From positions 38,615 to 102,614 of the forward strand of contig JAHEYU010000012.1 in NCBI GenBank assembly GCA_023251435.1: a stretch of DNA of 64,000 nt, read 5' to 3'. Origin of the DNA: Bacteroidota bacterium. Its GTDB lineage: Bacteria > Bacteroidota > Bacteroidia > Bacteroidales > Prolixibacteraceae. A program made the position numbers and the translations under genes. The first letter of the stretch is position 1, and each line of letters starts with the position of its first letter. Below, piece after piece: positions 16,050 through 25,148 of this stretch. The notes below the pieces were generated by a model that did no database searches, was not told the DNA's origin, and was given only the letters and a program-made list of their open reading frames with translations.

Positions 16050-17297
16050 CTATTCGATAATCGAAGGAATCTGCGATGCATTGTATTTTCCTTCCTGTAG
16101 TTTTTTTCTTATTTCGGCAAATGCCTTGATGGTGTATTCAACATCTTCTAAAGTATGCAAGGCTGTTGGAATCAAACGCAGCATAATCAATCCTTTTGGA
16201 ATAACCGGATAGCCTACTACGGAACAGAAAATGTTGTAGTTCTCGCGAAGGTCCATTACCGCACTTGTTGCTTCGCCAACTCCACCAGTGAAATAAACCG
16301 GGGTAACGCACGAATTGGTGGCGCCTAAATCGAATCCTTGTTCTTTCAATCCGCTCTGCAATGCTCCAACGATATACCAGAGTTTTTCGCGTAATTCGGG
16401 TTTAGTGCGTAAAAGTTCGAGTCTCTTTAATGCTCCGATAACCATAGCCATTGGCAAAGACTTTGCGAAAGTTTGCGAACGCATATTGTAACGCAGGTAA
16501 TTGCAGATATCTTCGTCGCCAGCTACAAAAGCGCCAATTCCGGCCATCGATTTGGCAAATGTTCCAAAGAGCAAGTCAATTTTGTCGGATACCCCGAAAT
16601 GTTCGGCAGTTCCGGCGCCGGTTGCACCCATTGTTCCGAAACCGTGAGCATCGTCAACAAGCAAACGGAAATTGAATTCATCTTTGAATTTGGCAACTTC
16701 ATCCAGTTTCCCAAGGTCGCCCGACATTCCGAATACGCCTTCAGTAATTACTAAAATACCACCTTTTTGTTTTTCGGCTAGACGAGTTGCCTTTTGTAAC
16801 ATATTACGGAGGCTTTCCATGTTATTGTGGGCATATACAAAACGTTTACCCATGTGCAGGCGAACACCATCAAGGATACAGGCATGCGATTCAGAATCGT
16901 AAACAATTACGTCGTTGCGGCCACAAACTGCATCAATAATCGAAACCATTCCCTGATAACCAAAATTCAGAAGGAATGCATCTTGCTTTCCAACAAATTC
17001 GGCAAGGTTTTGCTCCAGTTCTTCGTGTTTGCTGGTTTGTCCCGACATCATTCTGGCTCCCATCGGATAGGCCAGACCCCAATCGGCAGAAGCCTGTGCA
17101 TCAGCTTCCCTAACTTCCGGATGATTTGCAAGTCCGATATAATTATTCAGGCTCCAAACCAATACTTCTTTCCCTCTGAACTTCATTCTAGTACCAATTT
17201 CGCCTTCCAGTTTAGGGAATGCAAAATATCCGTGGGCCTGTTTCATATACTTTCCCAGGTCGCCCAGGTTGTTTCTTAGCTTCTCAAAAATATCCAC
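16050..17297 (-). CDS. PLP-dependent alpha-oxoamine synthase
   Basis: The 415-residue protein belongs to the alpha-oxoamine synthase group of fold-type I PLP enzymes, which condense an amino acid with an acyl-CoA and release CO2. Visible are SLNNYIGLANHP near residue 50, the substrate-binding SESHAC (H138), the cofactor aspartate of LLVDDAHGFG (D215) and the Schiff-base lysine K249 in FGTFAKSMAG. Family members include serine palmitoyltransferase, 2-amino-3-ketobutyrate CoA ligase, KAPA synthase and the cysteate acyltransferase of capnine synthesis. The motif PMGARMMSGQTSKHEELE differs from the usual GSR-type motif of KAPA synthase, so a sphingolipid or sulfonolipid role seems more likely. 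Exact substrate is open. The gene is monocistronic, divergent from bamD. Confidence 0.8.
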   Translation of the reverse strand: MDIFEKLRNNLGDLGKYMKQAHGYFAFPKLEGEIGTRMKFRGKEVLVWSLNNYIGLANHPEVREADAQASADWGLAYPMGARMMSGQTSKHEELEQNLAEFVGKQDAFLLNFGYQGMVSIIDAVCGRNDVIVYDSESHACILDGVRLHMGKRFVYAHNNMESLRNMLQKATRLAEKQKGGILVITEGVFGMSGDLGKLDEVAKFKDEFNFRLLVDDAHGFGTMGATGAGTAEHFGVSDKIDLLFGTFAKSMAGIGAFVAGDEDICNYLRYNMRSQTFAKSLPMAMVIGALKRLELLRTKPELREKLWYIVGALQSGLKEQGFDLGATNSCVTPVYFTGGVGEATSAVMDLRENYNIFCSVVGYPVIPKGLIMLRLIPTALHTLEDVEYTIKAFAEIRKKLQEGKYNASQIPSIIE

Positions 17298-17432
17298 TTT
17301 ATCAGGTTTTTAAATTAACATTGCAAATGTAATTTTTTTTAATAAGTCTGCAAATTTGTTAATTTATACTAAACAGGATTGCAATCCGGAGAAAACATTC
17401 TAATTTTCGGCCGATAAATTTCGATAAAAATG

Positions 17433-17440
17433 TATATTTG
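17433..17440 (+). promoter_or_regulatory. Candidate -7 box of the bamD operon
   Basis: TATATTTG matches the Bacteroidetes TAnnTTTG -7 consensus. Transcription would start near 17,447. This argues against the upstream ATG at 17,430 as the bamD start and favours the ATG at 17,451 or 17,457 with a very short leader. The -33 element is not clear. Confidence 0.5.
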
Positions 17441-17450
17441 CGCCATGTTA

Positions 17451-18263
17451 ATGAAAATGAGAAATTTCGCACCCATAGCCATTGTTTTTGTTCTGCTTTT
17501 AAGTTCTTGCAACGATTATAGTAAGATCGTAAAAAGTACCGACTACGAATTCAAGTATAAAAAATCACTTGAGTATTACGAAGAAGGTGAATTTGTCCGT
17601 TCTTCGACCCTGCTTAAAGAACTACTTAATATTTACAGAGGTACCAGTCGTGCCGACAAGGTGTATTATTTTTACGCGAAAAGTCAGTTTGGCATGAAGG
17701 ATTACATGATGGCCGGACATTATTTCAAGACATTGGTTAAAGAATTTCCGCGAAGCGAATATGCCGAAGAATCACAATTCATGGTAGGTTATTGCTTTTA
17801 TCTGGATTCTCCCAGTCCGAGACTCGACCAGGGGGTAACTCAAAATGCCATTGATGCCTTGCAGCTGTTTATTAATTTGTATCCTAAATCAGCCAGGGGC
17901 GAAGAGGCCAACCGTTTGATTATTGAATTACGCGATAAATTGGTTTATAAATCATATTTGAGCGGAAAACTTTACTTCGATCTAAACAATTATAAGGCAG
18001 CGGTGGTTGCTTTAAATTCGTCGCTGAAAGAATTTCCGGACACAAAATACCGCGAAGAATTAATGTATATGATGGTTAAAGCAAGATATTTACTTGCTGT
18101 TAACAGTGTTGAAGAAAAAAAGCGTGAGCGATTGAGTTCTGCTTTGGATGAATATTTTACCTTTGTCGATGAATATCCGGAAAGCAAATTCCGGAAAGAG
18201 GTTGAAAGGTATTATTCGACTACCGCAAAATTGTTGAATTATAAAGGTGATTCTAATTTATAG
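17451..18263 (+). CDS. bamD: Outer membrane assembly lipoprotein BamD
   Basis: BamD is the essential lipoprotein partner of BamA in outer-membrane beta-barrel assembly. The product (270 residues from ATG 17,451) has a lipoprotein signal peptide ending in LLLSSC, with lipidated Cys, followed by TPR-like helical repeats through the whole chain (for example KSLEYYEEGEFVRSSTLLKELL and SQFGMKDYMMAGHYFKTLVKEFP). The frame is open to an ATG at 17,430, but a promoter box overlaps it, so I prefer 17,451; 17,457 is equally possible. It is the first gene of a bamD-rpoZ-coaBC-porD-recN cluster typical of Bacteroidetes. Confidence 0.92.
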   Translation: MKMRNFAPIAIVFVLLLSSCNDYSKIVKSTDYEFKYKKSLEYYEEGEFVRSSTLLKELLNIYRGTSRADKVYYFYAKSQFGMKDYMMAGHYFKTLVKEFPRSEYAEESQFMVGYCFYLDSPSPRLDQGVTQNAIDALQLFINLYPKSARGEEANRLIIELRDKLVYKSYLSGKLYFDLNNYKAAVVALNSSLKEFPDTKYREELMYMMVKARYLLAVNSVEEKKRERLSSALDEYFTFVDEYPESKFRKEVERYYSTTAKLLNYKGDSNL

Positions 18264-18268
18264 ATAAT

Positions 18269-18607
18269 ATGGATTTTAAGAAAACAAAAGCAGAAACAAC
18301 GACTATTTCAAGAGATTTAAGAGAATTGGAAAGCCGGACAGGAAACATTTACGAAACAGTAATGATTTTGGCAAAGCGTTCAAATCAGATTTCATCTGAA
18401 ATGAAAGAAGAATTGAGCCAGAAACTTCAGGAGTTCGCTTCCTACACCGATAATCTGGAAGAAGTTTTTGAAAATCGCGAGCAAATCGAAATTTCAAAAT
18501 ACTATGAAAGACTTCCAAAACCAACTTTGATTGCTTACGAGGAATTCGTACTCGATCAGATTTATCATCGCAATCCTGCCAAGGAAAACCGCAACAAAGA
18601 ATTATAA
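18269..18607 (+). CDS. rpoZ: RNA polymerase omega-type subunit (Bacteroidetes RpoZ/Rpb6)
   Basis: The 112-residue acidic protein corresponds to the divergent omega/Rpb6-like subunit of Bacteroidetes RNA polymerase, which helps fold and hold the beta-prime subunit. The central region SRTGNIYETVMILAKRSNQI with conserved NIYE and AKR is the recognisable part. It begins 5 nt after the bamD stop and 11 nt before coaBC, the standard Bacteroidetes order, which is strong support. The C-terminal part (YERLPKPTLIAYEEF) is characteristic of the phylum's version. Confidence 0.85.
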   Translation: MDFKKTKAETTTISRDLRELESRTGNIYETVMILAKRSNQISSEMKEELSQKLQEFASYTDNLEEVFENREQIEISKYYERLPKPTLIAYEEFVLDQIYHRNPAKENRNKEL

Positions 18608-18618
18608 TACAAGCCTTT

Positions 18619-19842
18619 ATGAGGCTATCAGGAAAACATATCGTTCTCGGGGTTACCGGAAGTATAGCTGCCTACAAGGCAGCTTATCTTTTAAGGGGCC
18701 TTGTGAAAGAAGGGGCCGAGGTTCAGGTGGTGATGACTCCTTCAGCAAAAGAGTTCATTACGCCTGTTACTATGTCGGCCTTATCGGGGAAACCGGTGGC
18801 TTCTGATTTTTTTTCAGCCAACGACGGTACCTGGTATTCGCATGTGGATATGGGACAATGGGCCGATTTGATGCTCATCGCTCCCGCAACCGCGTCCACT
18901 CTTGGTAAAATGGCCAATGCGATATGCGATAATCTGCTTATAACTACTTATTTATCAGCAAAATGTCAGGTGATGATTGCACCTGCAATGGATCTTGATA
19001 TGTTCAGGCATCCCGCTAATTTGCGTAATATTGAGATATTGCGTTCTTACGGTAACCTGATTATTGAACCTGGCGAAGGTGCTTTAGCAAGTGGCCTGCA
19101 CGGAAAAGGCCGCATGGAAGAACCGGAAAATATTGTTGAAGAGGTAGTTAAATTCTTCAGTCAAAAAAAAAAATTACTGAATAAACATTTTCTCGTCACT
19201 GCCGGTCCAACCTACGAGAAAATAGATCCTGTGCGCTTTATCGGGAATTATTCTTCAGGAAAAATGGGTTATGCCATTGCCAGCGAGCTTTGTTTGGCAG
19301 GTGCAAAAGTAACACTTGTGTCAGGGCCTGTCGAAATTAAAAATACAAATCCTGAAATTCAGTTGATTCCTGTTGAATCGGCCAAACAGATGCACGAAAA
19401 ATGTGTCAGTATCTTTCCTGAAACCGATGGAGCTGTGATGTGTGCAGCAGTTGCAGATTTTACTCCCGTATCATTTTCCGGTTCAAAAATAAAAAGAGAG
19501 AAAGACGATCTGGTCATTCATCTTAAACCTACCATTGATATTGCAGGTGATTTAGGTCTTTTGAAATCTGAAGATCAGATTCTTGTTGGCTTTGCGCTCG
19601 AAACCAATGATGAACTTTCGAACGCGTTTTTGAAACTGCAGAGGAAAAATCTTGACCTTATTGTGCTCAATTCGCTGAATGACACCGGAGCTGGATTTGG
19701 AGTTGACACCAATAAAATAACATTGATCGGGAAAGACAATATTCCGGCGTTTTTCGAGTTAAAATCAAAGACTGAAGTTGCGGCAGATATTGTTTCTGCA
19801 ATTGTTTCTGAAATGGAGAAAAAGGGAAAAATTCAGGCGTAA
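18619..19842 (+). CDS. coaBC: Bifunctional phosphopantothenoylcysteine decarboxylase / phosphopantothenate-cysteine ligase
   Basis: CoaBC performs two consecutive steps of coenzyme A synthesis: it joins cysteine to 4'-phosphopantothenate and then decarboxylates the product with FMN. The N-terminal CoaC domain (about 1-180) shows GVTGSIAAYKAAYLLRGL, the SHVDMGQWADLMLIAPATA region with the active-site histidine and PAMDLDMF. The C-terminal CoaB domain (about 190-400) shows TAGPTYEKIDPVRFIGNYSSGKMG and the lysine-rich KIKREKDD. The length of 407 residues is typical. It sits between rpoZ and porD as in other Bacteroidetes. Confidence 0.95.
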   Translation: MRLSGKHIVLGVTGSIAAYKAAYLLRGLVKEGAEVQVVMTPSAKEFITPVTMSALSGKPVASDFFSANDGTWYSHVDMGQWADLMLIAPATASTLGKMANAICDNLLITTYLSAKCQVMIAPAMDLDMFRHPANLRNIEILRSYGNLIIEPGEGALASGLHGKGRMEEPENIVEEVVKFFSQKKKLLNKHFLVTAGPTYEKIDPVRFIGNYSSGKMGYAIASELCLAGAKVTLVSGPVEIKNTNPEIQLIPVESAKQMHEKCVSIFPETDGAVMCAAVADFTPVSFSGSKIKREKDDLVIHLKPTIDIAGDLGLLKSEDQILVGFALETNDELSNAFLKLQRKNLDLIVLNSLNDTGAGFGVDTNKITLIGKDNIPAFFELKSKTEVAADIVSAIVSEMEKKGKIQA

Positions 19843-19865
19843 TTAATTTTTCAGATAAAACCGGT

Positions 19866-20771
19866 ATGAAGAGAATTTGGTTATTCATCGTTGTTTTACT
19901 TGTTGCCCACTCGTTGCAGGCACAGGAACTACGTTGCAATATTAGCATATCTGCCACGAAAATTCAGGGAGCCAACAGAACTGTTTTCGAAACCATGCAA
20001 TCTGATTTGTATGAGTTTATGAATAACCGTAAATGGACCGAGCATCAATATTCAATGGATGAGCGGATTGAGTGTAGCTTTTTTATTAATCTTGAAGAGC
20101 AGATCTCTTCCGACGAGTTTAAAGGAAGCATTCAGGTACAGGTTCGCCGTCCGGTATTCAGTTCGTCGTACGAAACTGTTTTGCTGAATATCAAAGACAA
20201 AGATTTTCATGCAAAATATGTTGAATATCAAACCCTTGAGTTTAACGAAAGCTCGAACAAGGACAATTTGACAAACATATTGGCCTTTTATGCCTACATT
20301 ATTTTAGGTATCGATTACGATTCGTTTTATCCTGAAGGTGGAACCGAATATTACCAAAAGGCACAGGCCATCGTCAATAACTCTCAGAATGCCCGCGAAA
20401 AGGGATGGAAATCATTCGAAAGTGAGCGTAACAGGTATTGGCTTGTTGAAAATATTATGAATAAATCGTATTCAGGATTCAGATCTTGTATTTACCAGTA
20501 TCACCGTCAAGGTCTTGATATTATGAGTGATAAATCGCCGGAAGGTAGAAATGTAATTGCGGAATCGCTGAAATCGATTCAAAAAGTATTCAGGGCGCGT
20601 CCGTCGCTATATATTTTGCAGGTGTTTTTTGATGCAAAATCAGATGAGTTGGTTAATATATTTTCGAAATCTTTCCCCGACGAGCGAAATCGTGTAAGCG
20701 TAATTCTAAATGAATGCGATCCGTCGAACGGAAGTAAATACGAAAAAATACTCAAATCGGAGGGTCTATAA
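19866..20771 (+). CDS. porD: PorD/DUF4835 family periplasmic protein
   Basis: The 301-residue protein has a signal peptide (residues 1-19, ending LQAQ) and a soluble, periplasmic remainder. It corresponds to the DUF4835 family, which is annotated as the type IX secretion protein PorD in Bacteroidetes; the start of the mature part (ELRCNISISATKIQGANRTVFETMQSDL) and its place between coaBC and recN are characteristic. The family's molecular role is not well defined. Type IX cargo with a sorting tail is encoded at 53,219-54,100, so a secretion system is expected in this genome. Confidence 0.82.
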   Translation: MKRIWLFIVVLLVAHSLQAQELRCNISISATKIQGANRTVFETMQSDLYEFMNNRKWTEHQYSMDERIECSFFINLEEQISSDEFKGSIQVQVRRPVFSSSYETVLLNIKDKDFHAKYVEYQTLEFNESSNKDNLTNILAFYAYIILGIDYDSFYPEGGTEYYQKAQAIVNNSQNAREKGWKSFESERNRYWLVENIMNKSYSGFRSCIYQYHRQGLDIMSDKSPEGRNVIAESLKSIQKVFRARPSLYILQVFFDAKSDELVNIFSKSFPDERNRVSVILNECDPSNGSKYEKILKSEGL

Positions 20772-20851
20772 ATTTTGAATAAACGATTATCTTTATCGGC
20801 GAAATGGTAGTAGTTCCTGCTATCCGTAAAGAACCTTTTTGAATTAATCCT

Positions 20852-22504
20852 GTGTTAAAATCACTGTCAATAAAAAATTATGCTCTCATTGATTCGCTGA
20901 ATGTTGAATTTAGCAGTGATCTCAATATCCTTACCGGCGAAACCGGTGCAGGTAAATCTATTTTGCTTGGGGCAATCGGATTGATAATCGGACAGCGTGC
21001 AGATTTGTCGGTTTTGCGCGATAAATCAGAAAAATGTACTGCTGAAGGAATTTTTGAAATCAGAAATTACGGACTTCATGGCTTCTTTACTGAGAATGAA
21101 CTCGACTATGAAGATGTGACAATTCTTCGCCGCGAAATAACTCCTTTGGGCAAATCCAGGGCATTTATCAACGATACGCCAGTCAATGTTAAAGTACTGC
21201 ACGATCTTGGCATTAAACTGATTGATATTCACTCCCAACATCAGAATCTGGAACTGAACGAAAAACATTACCAGTTACGGTTGGTTGATTTGGTTGCCGG
21301 AAACGAAGAACTACTAAAAAAATACGGCGAAGTTTTCCGGAAATACCTTTCGCTTCAGGAAGAACTGAAAAGAACCCTTTTATTATCAACGCAGTCGAAA
21401 AAGGACCTTGATTATTTCGAATTTCAGTTTAAACAACTGGCCGAGGCAAAATTGATTGAGAATGAGCAGGAAATTTTGGAAATTCAGCTTGAAAAACTTA
21501 CCCACGCCGAAGAGATAAAAGCTGTTTTTGGTAAGGTCAGTCAGGTACTTGCCGAAGACGACCGTTCTGTTTTGTCGGTTTTGAAAGAAAATCTGAATAA
21601 CCTGACTAAATTACGGACAGTACTTCCTGAGTCGGAGTTGATTTTTAACCGCCTTGAATCGGTTTACATCGAGCTGAAGGATATTGCTGCCGAGTCGTCA
21701 GTAATTGCTGATAAAACAGAAAACGATCCCGATAAAATTGATCATGTAAATCAACGTCTTGACCTGATATATACGCTTCAACAAAAACACAGAGTTGCTT
21801 CGGTGAATGAACTCCTCCAGATTCAGGAAGAATTGAATGCGAAAATTGAACAGATTGGTTCGTACGATCATGAAATTGAGCGGATTCGTAAGGATATTCT
21901 TGAGCAGAACACTACATTGACTGCCCTGGCCGCGGAAATGAGCAAGAGACGATCTTCGGTTAGCCGTCAGATTGAAATGAAAGTGATTGAAGTATTGCAA
22001 AACCTTGGCATTCCGAATGCAGCCTTTAAACTTAAATTCGAAAAATTAACTGATTTTTCAGGTACTGGCCTTGATGAAATTAGCTTCATGTTTTCGGCCA
22101 ATAAAAGTCAGGAATTGCAGGAAATTGCAAAAGTCGCTTCAGGAGGTGAAATGTCGCGGTTAATGTTGGCTGTAAAAACCTTAATTACTGATACTAAATC
22201 GTTGCCAACCATTATTTTTGATGAAATAGATACTGGAGTGTCGGGCGAAGTGGCTGTTAAAATGGGTCTCATTCTAGCGCAGATGGCAGAAACTGTTCAG
22301 GTGCTGAATATTACTCATTTACCACAAATAGCAGCCAAAGGGCAGCATCATTACAAGGTTTTTAAGTTCGATCAAAACGAACAAACTTACACCTCCATCC
22401 GGAAACTCACTGATCAGGAAAGAATTGAAGAAATTGCCCAAATGCTGAGTGGTGACAATTTTTCGTCAACAGCAATGGAAACTGCCCGGGAATTGTTGCA
22501 GTAA
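20852..22504 (+). CDS. recN: DNA repair protein RecN
   Basis: RecN is an SMC-like ATPase that helps recombinational repair of double-strand breaks. The 550-residue product has Walker A GETGAGKS near residue 36, a central coiled coil (about 150-360), the ABC signature SGGEMSRLMLAVK near 430 and Walker B PTIIFDEIDTGVSG near 455. The gene starts with GTG (20,852), directly reading LKSLSIKNYALID, which aligns with RecN N-termini; no ATG is nearby. It closes the bamD-recN cluster. I see no strong terminator after it. Confidence 0.94.
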   Translation: MLKSLSIKNYALIDSLNVEFSSDLNILTGETGAGKSILLGAIGLIIGQRADLSVLRDKSEKCTAEGIFEIRNYGLHGFFTENELDYEDVTILRREITPLGKSRAFINDTPVNVKVLHDLGIKLIDIHSQHQNLELNEKHYQLRLVDLVAGNEELLKKYGEVFRKYLSLQEELKRTLLLSTQSKKDLDYFEFQFKQLAEAKLIENEQEILEIQLEKLTHAEEIKAVFGKVSQVLAEDDRSVLSVLKENLNNLTKLRTVLPESELIFNRLESVYIELKDIAAESSVIADKTENDPDKIDHVNQRLDLIYTLQQKHRVASVNELLQIQEELNAKIEQIGSYDHEIERIRKDILEQNTTLTALAAEMSKRRSSVSRQIEMKVIEVLQNLGIPNAAFKLKFEKLTDFSGTGLDEISFMFSANKSQELQEIAKVASGGEMSRLMLAVKTLITDTKSLPTIIFDEIDTGVSGEVAVKMGLILAQMAETVQVLNITHLPQIAAKGQHHYKVFKFDQNEQTYTSIRKLTDQERIEEIAQMLSGDNFSSTAMETARELLQ

Positions 22505-22584
22505 AACAGGGGATTTTTGTTTTAAGATTTGCCAAATCAAGATAGATTTGTTAGTTTTATGAACTAAAGATATTAATAATACCT

Positions 22585-23172
22585 ATGTTTGGTTCACGAA
22601 ACGATAAAGTCGATCTGGTTTTTGCCATTTATCAAGACATTCGAACGGTATTTCGCTTGAATGATATTGCTTTACTCACCGGAGAAACAAGTTTTCAATC
22701 ACTCAATCAGAAACTAAATTACCATGTTCGTACGGGCAAGTTATTAAATCCACGTAAAGGAATTTACGCGAAATCTGGCTATAATAGGGAAGAACTTGCA
22801 TGTACAATTTATACACCTTCCTACATTTCGTTGGAATATGTACTACAAAGAGCTGGTGTCGTATTTCAATACGATTCACGTATTTCTGTTGTAAGTTATT
22901 TAAGCAGAGGTATCGAAGTGGATGACCAAAAATACCAGTTCCGCAAAATTAAAGGTGAATTACTTGTTAATACAATTGGAATTATCAGAAGCGACAATCA
23001 AATTAACATAGCTACTCCCGAAAGAGCATTTTTAGATATTCTTTACCTTACAGCAGATTATTATTTCGATAATCTGAATCCTTTAAAAAAAGAACTTGTA
23101 TATAAACTTTTACCCTTATATCAATCAAAAGTGTTGACAAAGCGGGTAAATAAATTATTGCCAAATGATTGA
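22585..23172 (+). CDS. AbiEi-like antitoxin of a type IV toxin-antitoxin system
   Basis: The 195-residue protein has an N-terminal winged-helix-like segment (about 10-65: DIALLTGETSFQSLNQKLNYHVRTGKL, then LLNPRKGIYAK) and a C-terminal domain with TPERAFLDILYL. This layout is that of AbiEi-family antitoxin/transcription regulators that control AbiEii nucleotidyltransferase toxins in abortive phage infection. The stop overlaps the next gene by 8 nt. The pair is more AT-rich than the neighbouring recN and looks like an inserted defence module between recN and yqhD. Confidence 0.8.
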   Translation: MFGSRNDKVDLVFAIYQDIRTVFRLNDIALLTGETSFQSLNQKLNYHVRTGKLLNPRKGIYAKSGYNREELACTIYTPSYISLEYVLQRAGVVFQYDSRISVVSYLSRGIEVDDQKYQFRKIKGELLVNTIGIIRSDNQINIATPERAFLDILYLTADYYFDNLNPLKKELVYKLLPLYQSKVLTKRVNKLLPND

Positions 23173-23863
23173 TGTCAACAGGCACAAATTTATTCTTGTC
23201 CAAATACTTAAAGATATCTATTCTGATATTGAACTTTCCAACTGTTTAGGATTTAAAGGTGGAACTGCCCTCATGTTTTTTTATGACCTGCCACGTTTTT
23301 CAGTGGATCTGGATTTTAATTTGCTTTATATCGACAAGGTCGATTCTGTTTACGACAAGGTGCGGAACATTATTCTCAAATATGGAACAATTACTGATCA
23401 GGCTAAGAAATATTATGGTCCTGTATTTGTGCTTGACTATGGTTTTGGTGAACGTAAATTGAAGGTGGAAATCTCCGCAAGATTGTTTGATAACCATTAT
23501 GAAATAAAAAACTTACTCGGAATCAACATGAAAGTAATGGTTAAGTCTGATATGTTTGCTCACAAACTCTGTGCCCTGCTCGATCGCAATTCGATCACTA
23601 ACCGTGATATATTCGATTGCTGGTTCTTTATGCAAAAACAAACCCCAATCAACAAGACCATTGTTGAATCACGAATGGAAATGAGTTATTCTGATTACAT
23701 GCAAAAATGCATCAACCAGCTGGAATCAATGACCGATAAAGGATTGCTTCAGGGTTTGGGCGAATTAATGGAGCCCGAAATAAAAAACTTTGTCAAAACC
23801 AGGCTTAGGATGGATACGATCGCTTTATTCCGGTTTTATAAAGATTTTCCAATACTTTCATGA
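23165..23863 (+). CDS. AbiEii/AbiGii nucleotidyltransferase toxin
   Basis: The 232-residue protein shows the nucleotidyltransferase pattern GFKGGTALMFFYDLPRFSVDLDFNLL (about 29-55), with the GG...T, the paired aspartates of DLDF and a later basic KVEISAR segment, as in AbiEii toxins. These transfer nucleotides to an RNA target and arrest growth. The gene overlaps the antitoxin by 8 nt and ends 15 nt from the convergent yqhD stop. The full motif set suggests an active toxin, neutralised by its upstream neighbour. Confidence 0.82.
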   Translation: MIDVNRHKFILVQILKDIYSDIELSNCLGFKGGTALMFFYDLPRFSVDLDFNLLYIDKVDSVYDKVRNIILKYGTITDQAKKYYGPVFVLDYGFGERKLKVEISARLFDNHYEIKNLLGINMKVMVKSDMFAHKLCALLDRNSITNRDIFDCWFFMQKQTPINKTIVESRMEMSYSDYMQKCINQLESMTDKGLLQGLGELMEPEIKNFVKTRLRMDTIALFRFYKDFPILS

Positions 23864-23878
23864 ATAAAAATCTTGCTG

Positions 23879-25039
23879 TTAAAGCCTGTTTTCAAGTATT
23901 AACCGAATTTCGTCAGGTCCAAGATTTGCCTTTTCGCCAATTTTAAAACCACGTTTTTTGAATCGTGCACATATTTTATCGATAGTTTCTGTTGAAACCC
24001 CATAATCGTGTAATTTGGTGGGTATCCCAACTGATTCAAAAAATTCCGCTGTTCTCTGAATTGTTTTGTCGATTCTTTCGTCCGGATTTCCTTCAGTAAT
24101 ACCCCAGACACGTTCGCCCAACTGTAGTATTTTGTCTTTTTTCGGTACGCGGTTAATCTGCATCACTCCCGGTAATACAATTGCGAGTGTGCGGGCATGG
24201 TCAATTCCATGGTAGGCTGTCAGTTCGTGGCCAATCATGTGAGTTGCCCAATCTTGCGGAACGCCGACACCAATCAGTCCATTCAGTGCCATGGTTGCGC
24301 TCCACATAAAATTGGCTGCGGCTTCGTAATCCGTTCTGTTGGCCATAACTTTCGGGCCTTCTTTAACCAAAGTTATCAGGATACTTTCTGCAAACCGATC
24401 CTGAACAGGTGAATTGACAGGGTAGGTGAGGTATTGCTCAATTACGTGGATAAAAGCATCAACTATGCCATTGGCAACCTGTTTGTCGGGTAGCGAGAAG
24501 ATTACTTCAGGATCAAGAACAGAAAATACCGGCATTACCTTTAACGAAGCGAACGCAAGTTTTTCAGTTATTTCGACTCTCGTGATTACTGCGTTCCCGT
24601 TCATTTCCGAACCAGTTGCCGGCAAAGTCAGTACGGCTCCAATTGGTACAGCATCTAAAACCGGTGATTGTCTTGATAAGATTTGCCAGGGATCGCCTTT
24701 TTGAAAACGGGCTGCAGCTGCAATAAATTTAGTGCCGTCGAGTACCGAACCTCCACCTACAGAAAGAAGAAAAGTAATGTTTTCATTTTTAACTACCTCA
24801 ACTGCTTTCATGAGGGTTTCGTAATGCGGATTTGGTTCAATCCCTCCAAATTCAATCACTTCAAAACCTTTAATCGATGCTTTAACCTGATCATAAACAC
24901 CGTTCTTAAAAATGCTTCCTCCGCCATAAGTCAAAAGTATTTTTGCACCTTCAGGAATGTTTCTCCCCAGTTTACTGATTTCACCTTTACCAAAAATGAT
25001 TTTTACAGGATTTTGATATTCGAAATTATTCATATTCAA
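23879..25039 (-). CDS. yqhD: Iron-containing (YqhD-type) alcohol dehydrogenase
   Basis: The 386-residue protein is a group III metal-dependent alcohol dehydrogenase of the YqhD/BDH kind, which reduces short-chain and peroxidation-derived aldehydes with NADPH. Visible are the nucleotide-binding YGGGSIFKNGVYDQV and SVGGGSVLDGTKFIA motifs, and the metal-binding Asp and His residues in VDAFIHVIEQYLT and THMIGHELTAYHGIDHARTLA. The start may be the second ATG (MNNFEY), as MNMNN has two close starts. It stands alone, convergent with the AbiE pair and divergent from the next gene. Confidence 0.88.
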   Translation of the reverse strand: MNMNNFEYQNPVKIIFGKGEISKLGRNIPEGAKILLTYGGGSIFKNGVYDQVKASIKGFEVIEFGGIEPNPHYETLMKAVEVVKNENITFLLSVGGGSVLDGTKFIAAAARFQKGDPWQILSRQSPVLDAVPIGAVLTLPATGSEMNGNAVITRVEITEKLAFASLKVMPVFSVLDPEVIFSLPDKQVANGIVDAFIHVIEQYLTYPVNSPVQDRFAESILITLVKEGPKVMANRTDYEAAANFMWSATMALNGLIGVGVPQDWATHMIGHELTAYHGIDHARTLAIVLPGVMQINRVPKKDKILQLGERVWGITEGNPDERIDKTIQRTAEFFESVGIPTKLHDYGVSTETIDKICARFKKRGFKIGEKANLGPDEIRLILENRL

Positions 25040-25125
25040 TATTTTAAATTTTTAATTTGCGAGTCATAAAAATACCTATTATTCTGAAATATGTATTTTA
25101 TTAACTGTTAATAAATTTTAAGGCT

Positions 25126-25133
25126 TATTTTTG
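25126..25133 (+). promoter_or_regulatory. Candidate -7 box upstream of the membrane gene at 25,149
   Basis: TATTTTTG matches TAnnTTTG and lies 15 nt upstream of the ATG at 25,149. It overlaps an in-frame TTG at 25,131, which is therefore an unlikely start. No good TTG -33 element is seen. Confidence 0.4.
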
Positions 25134-25148
25134 CAAAAAAAAACTCTG

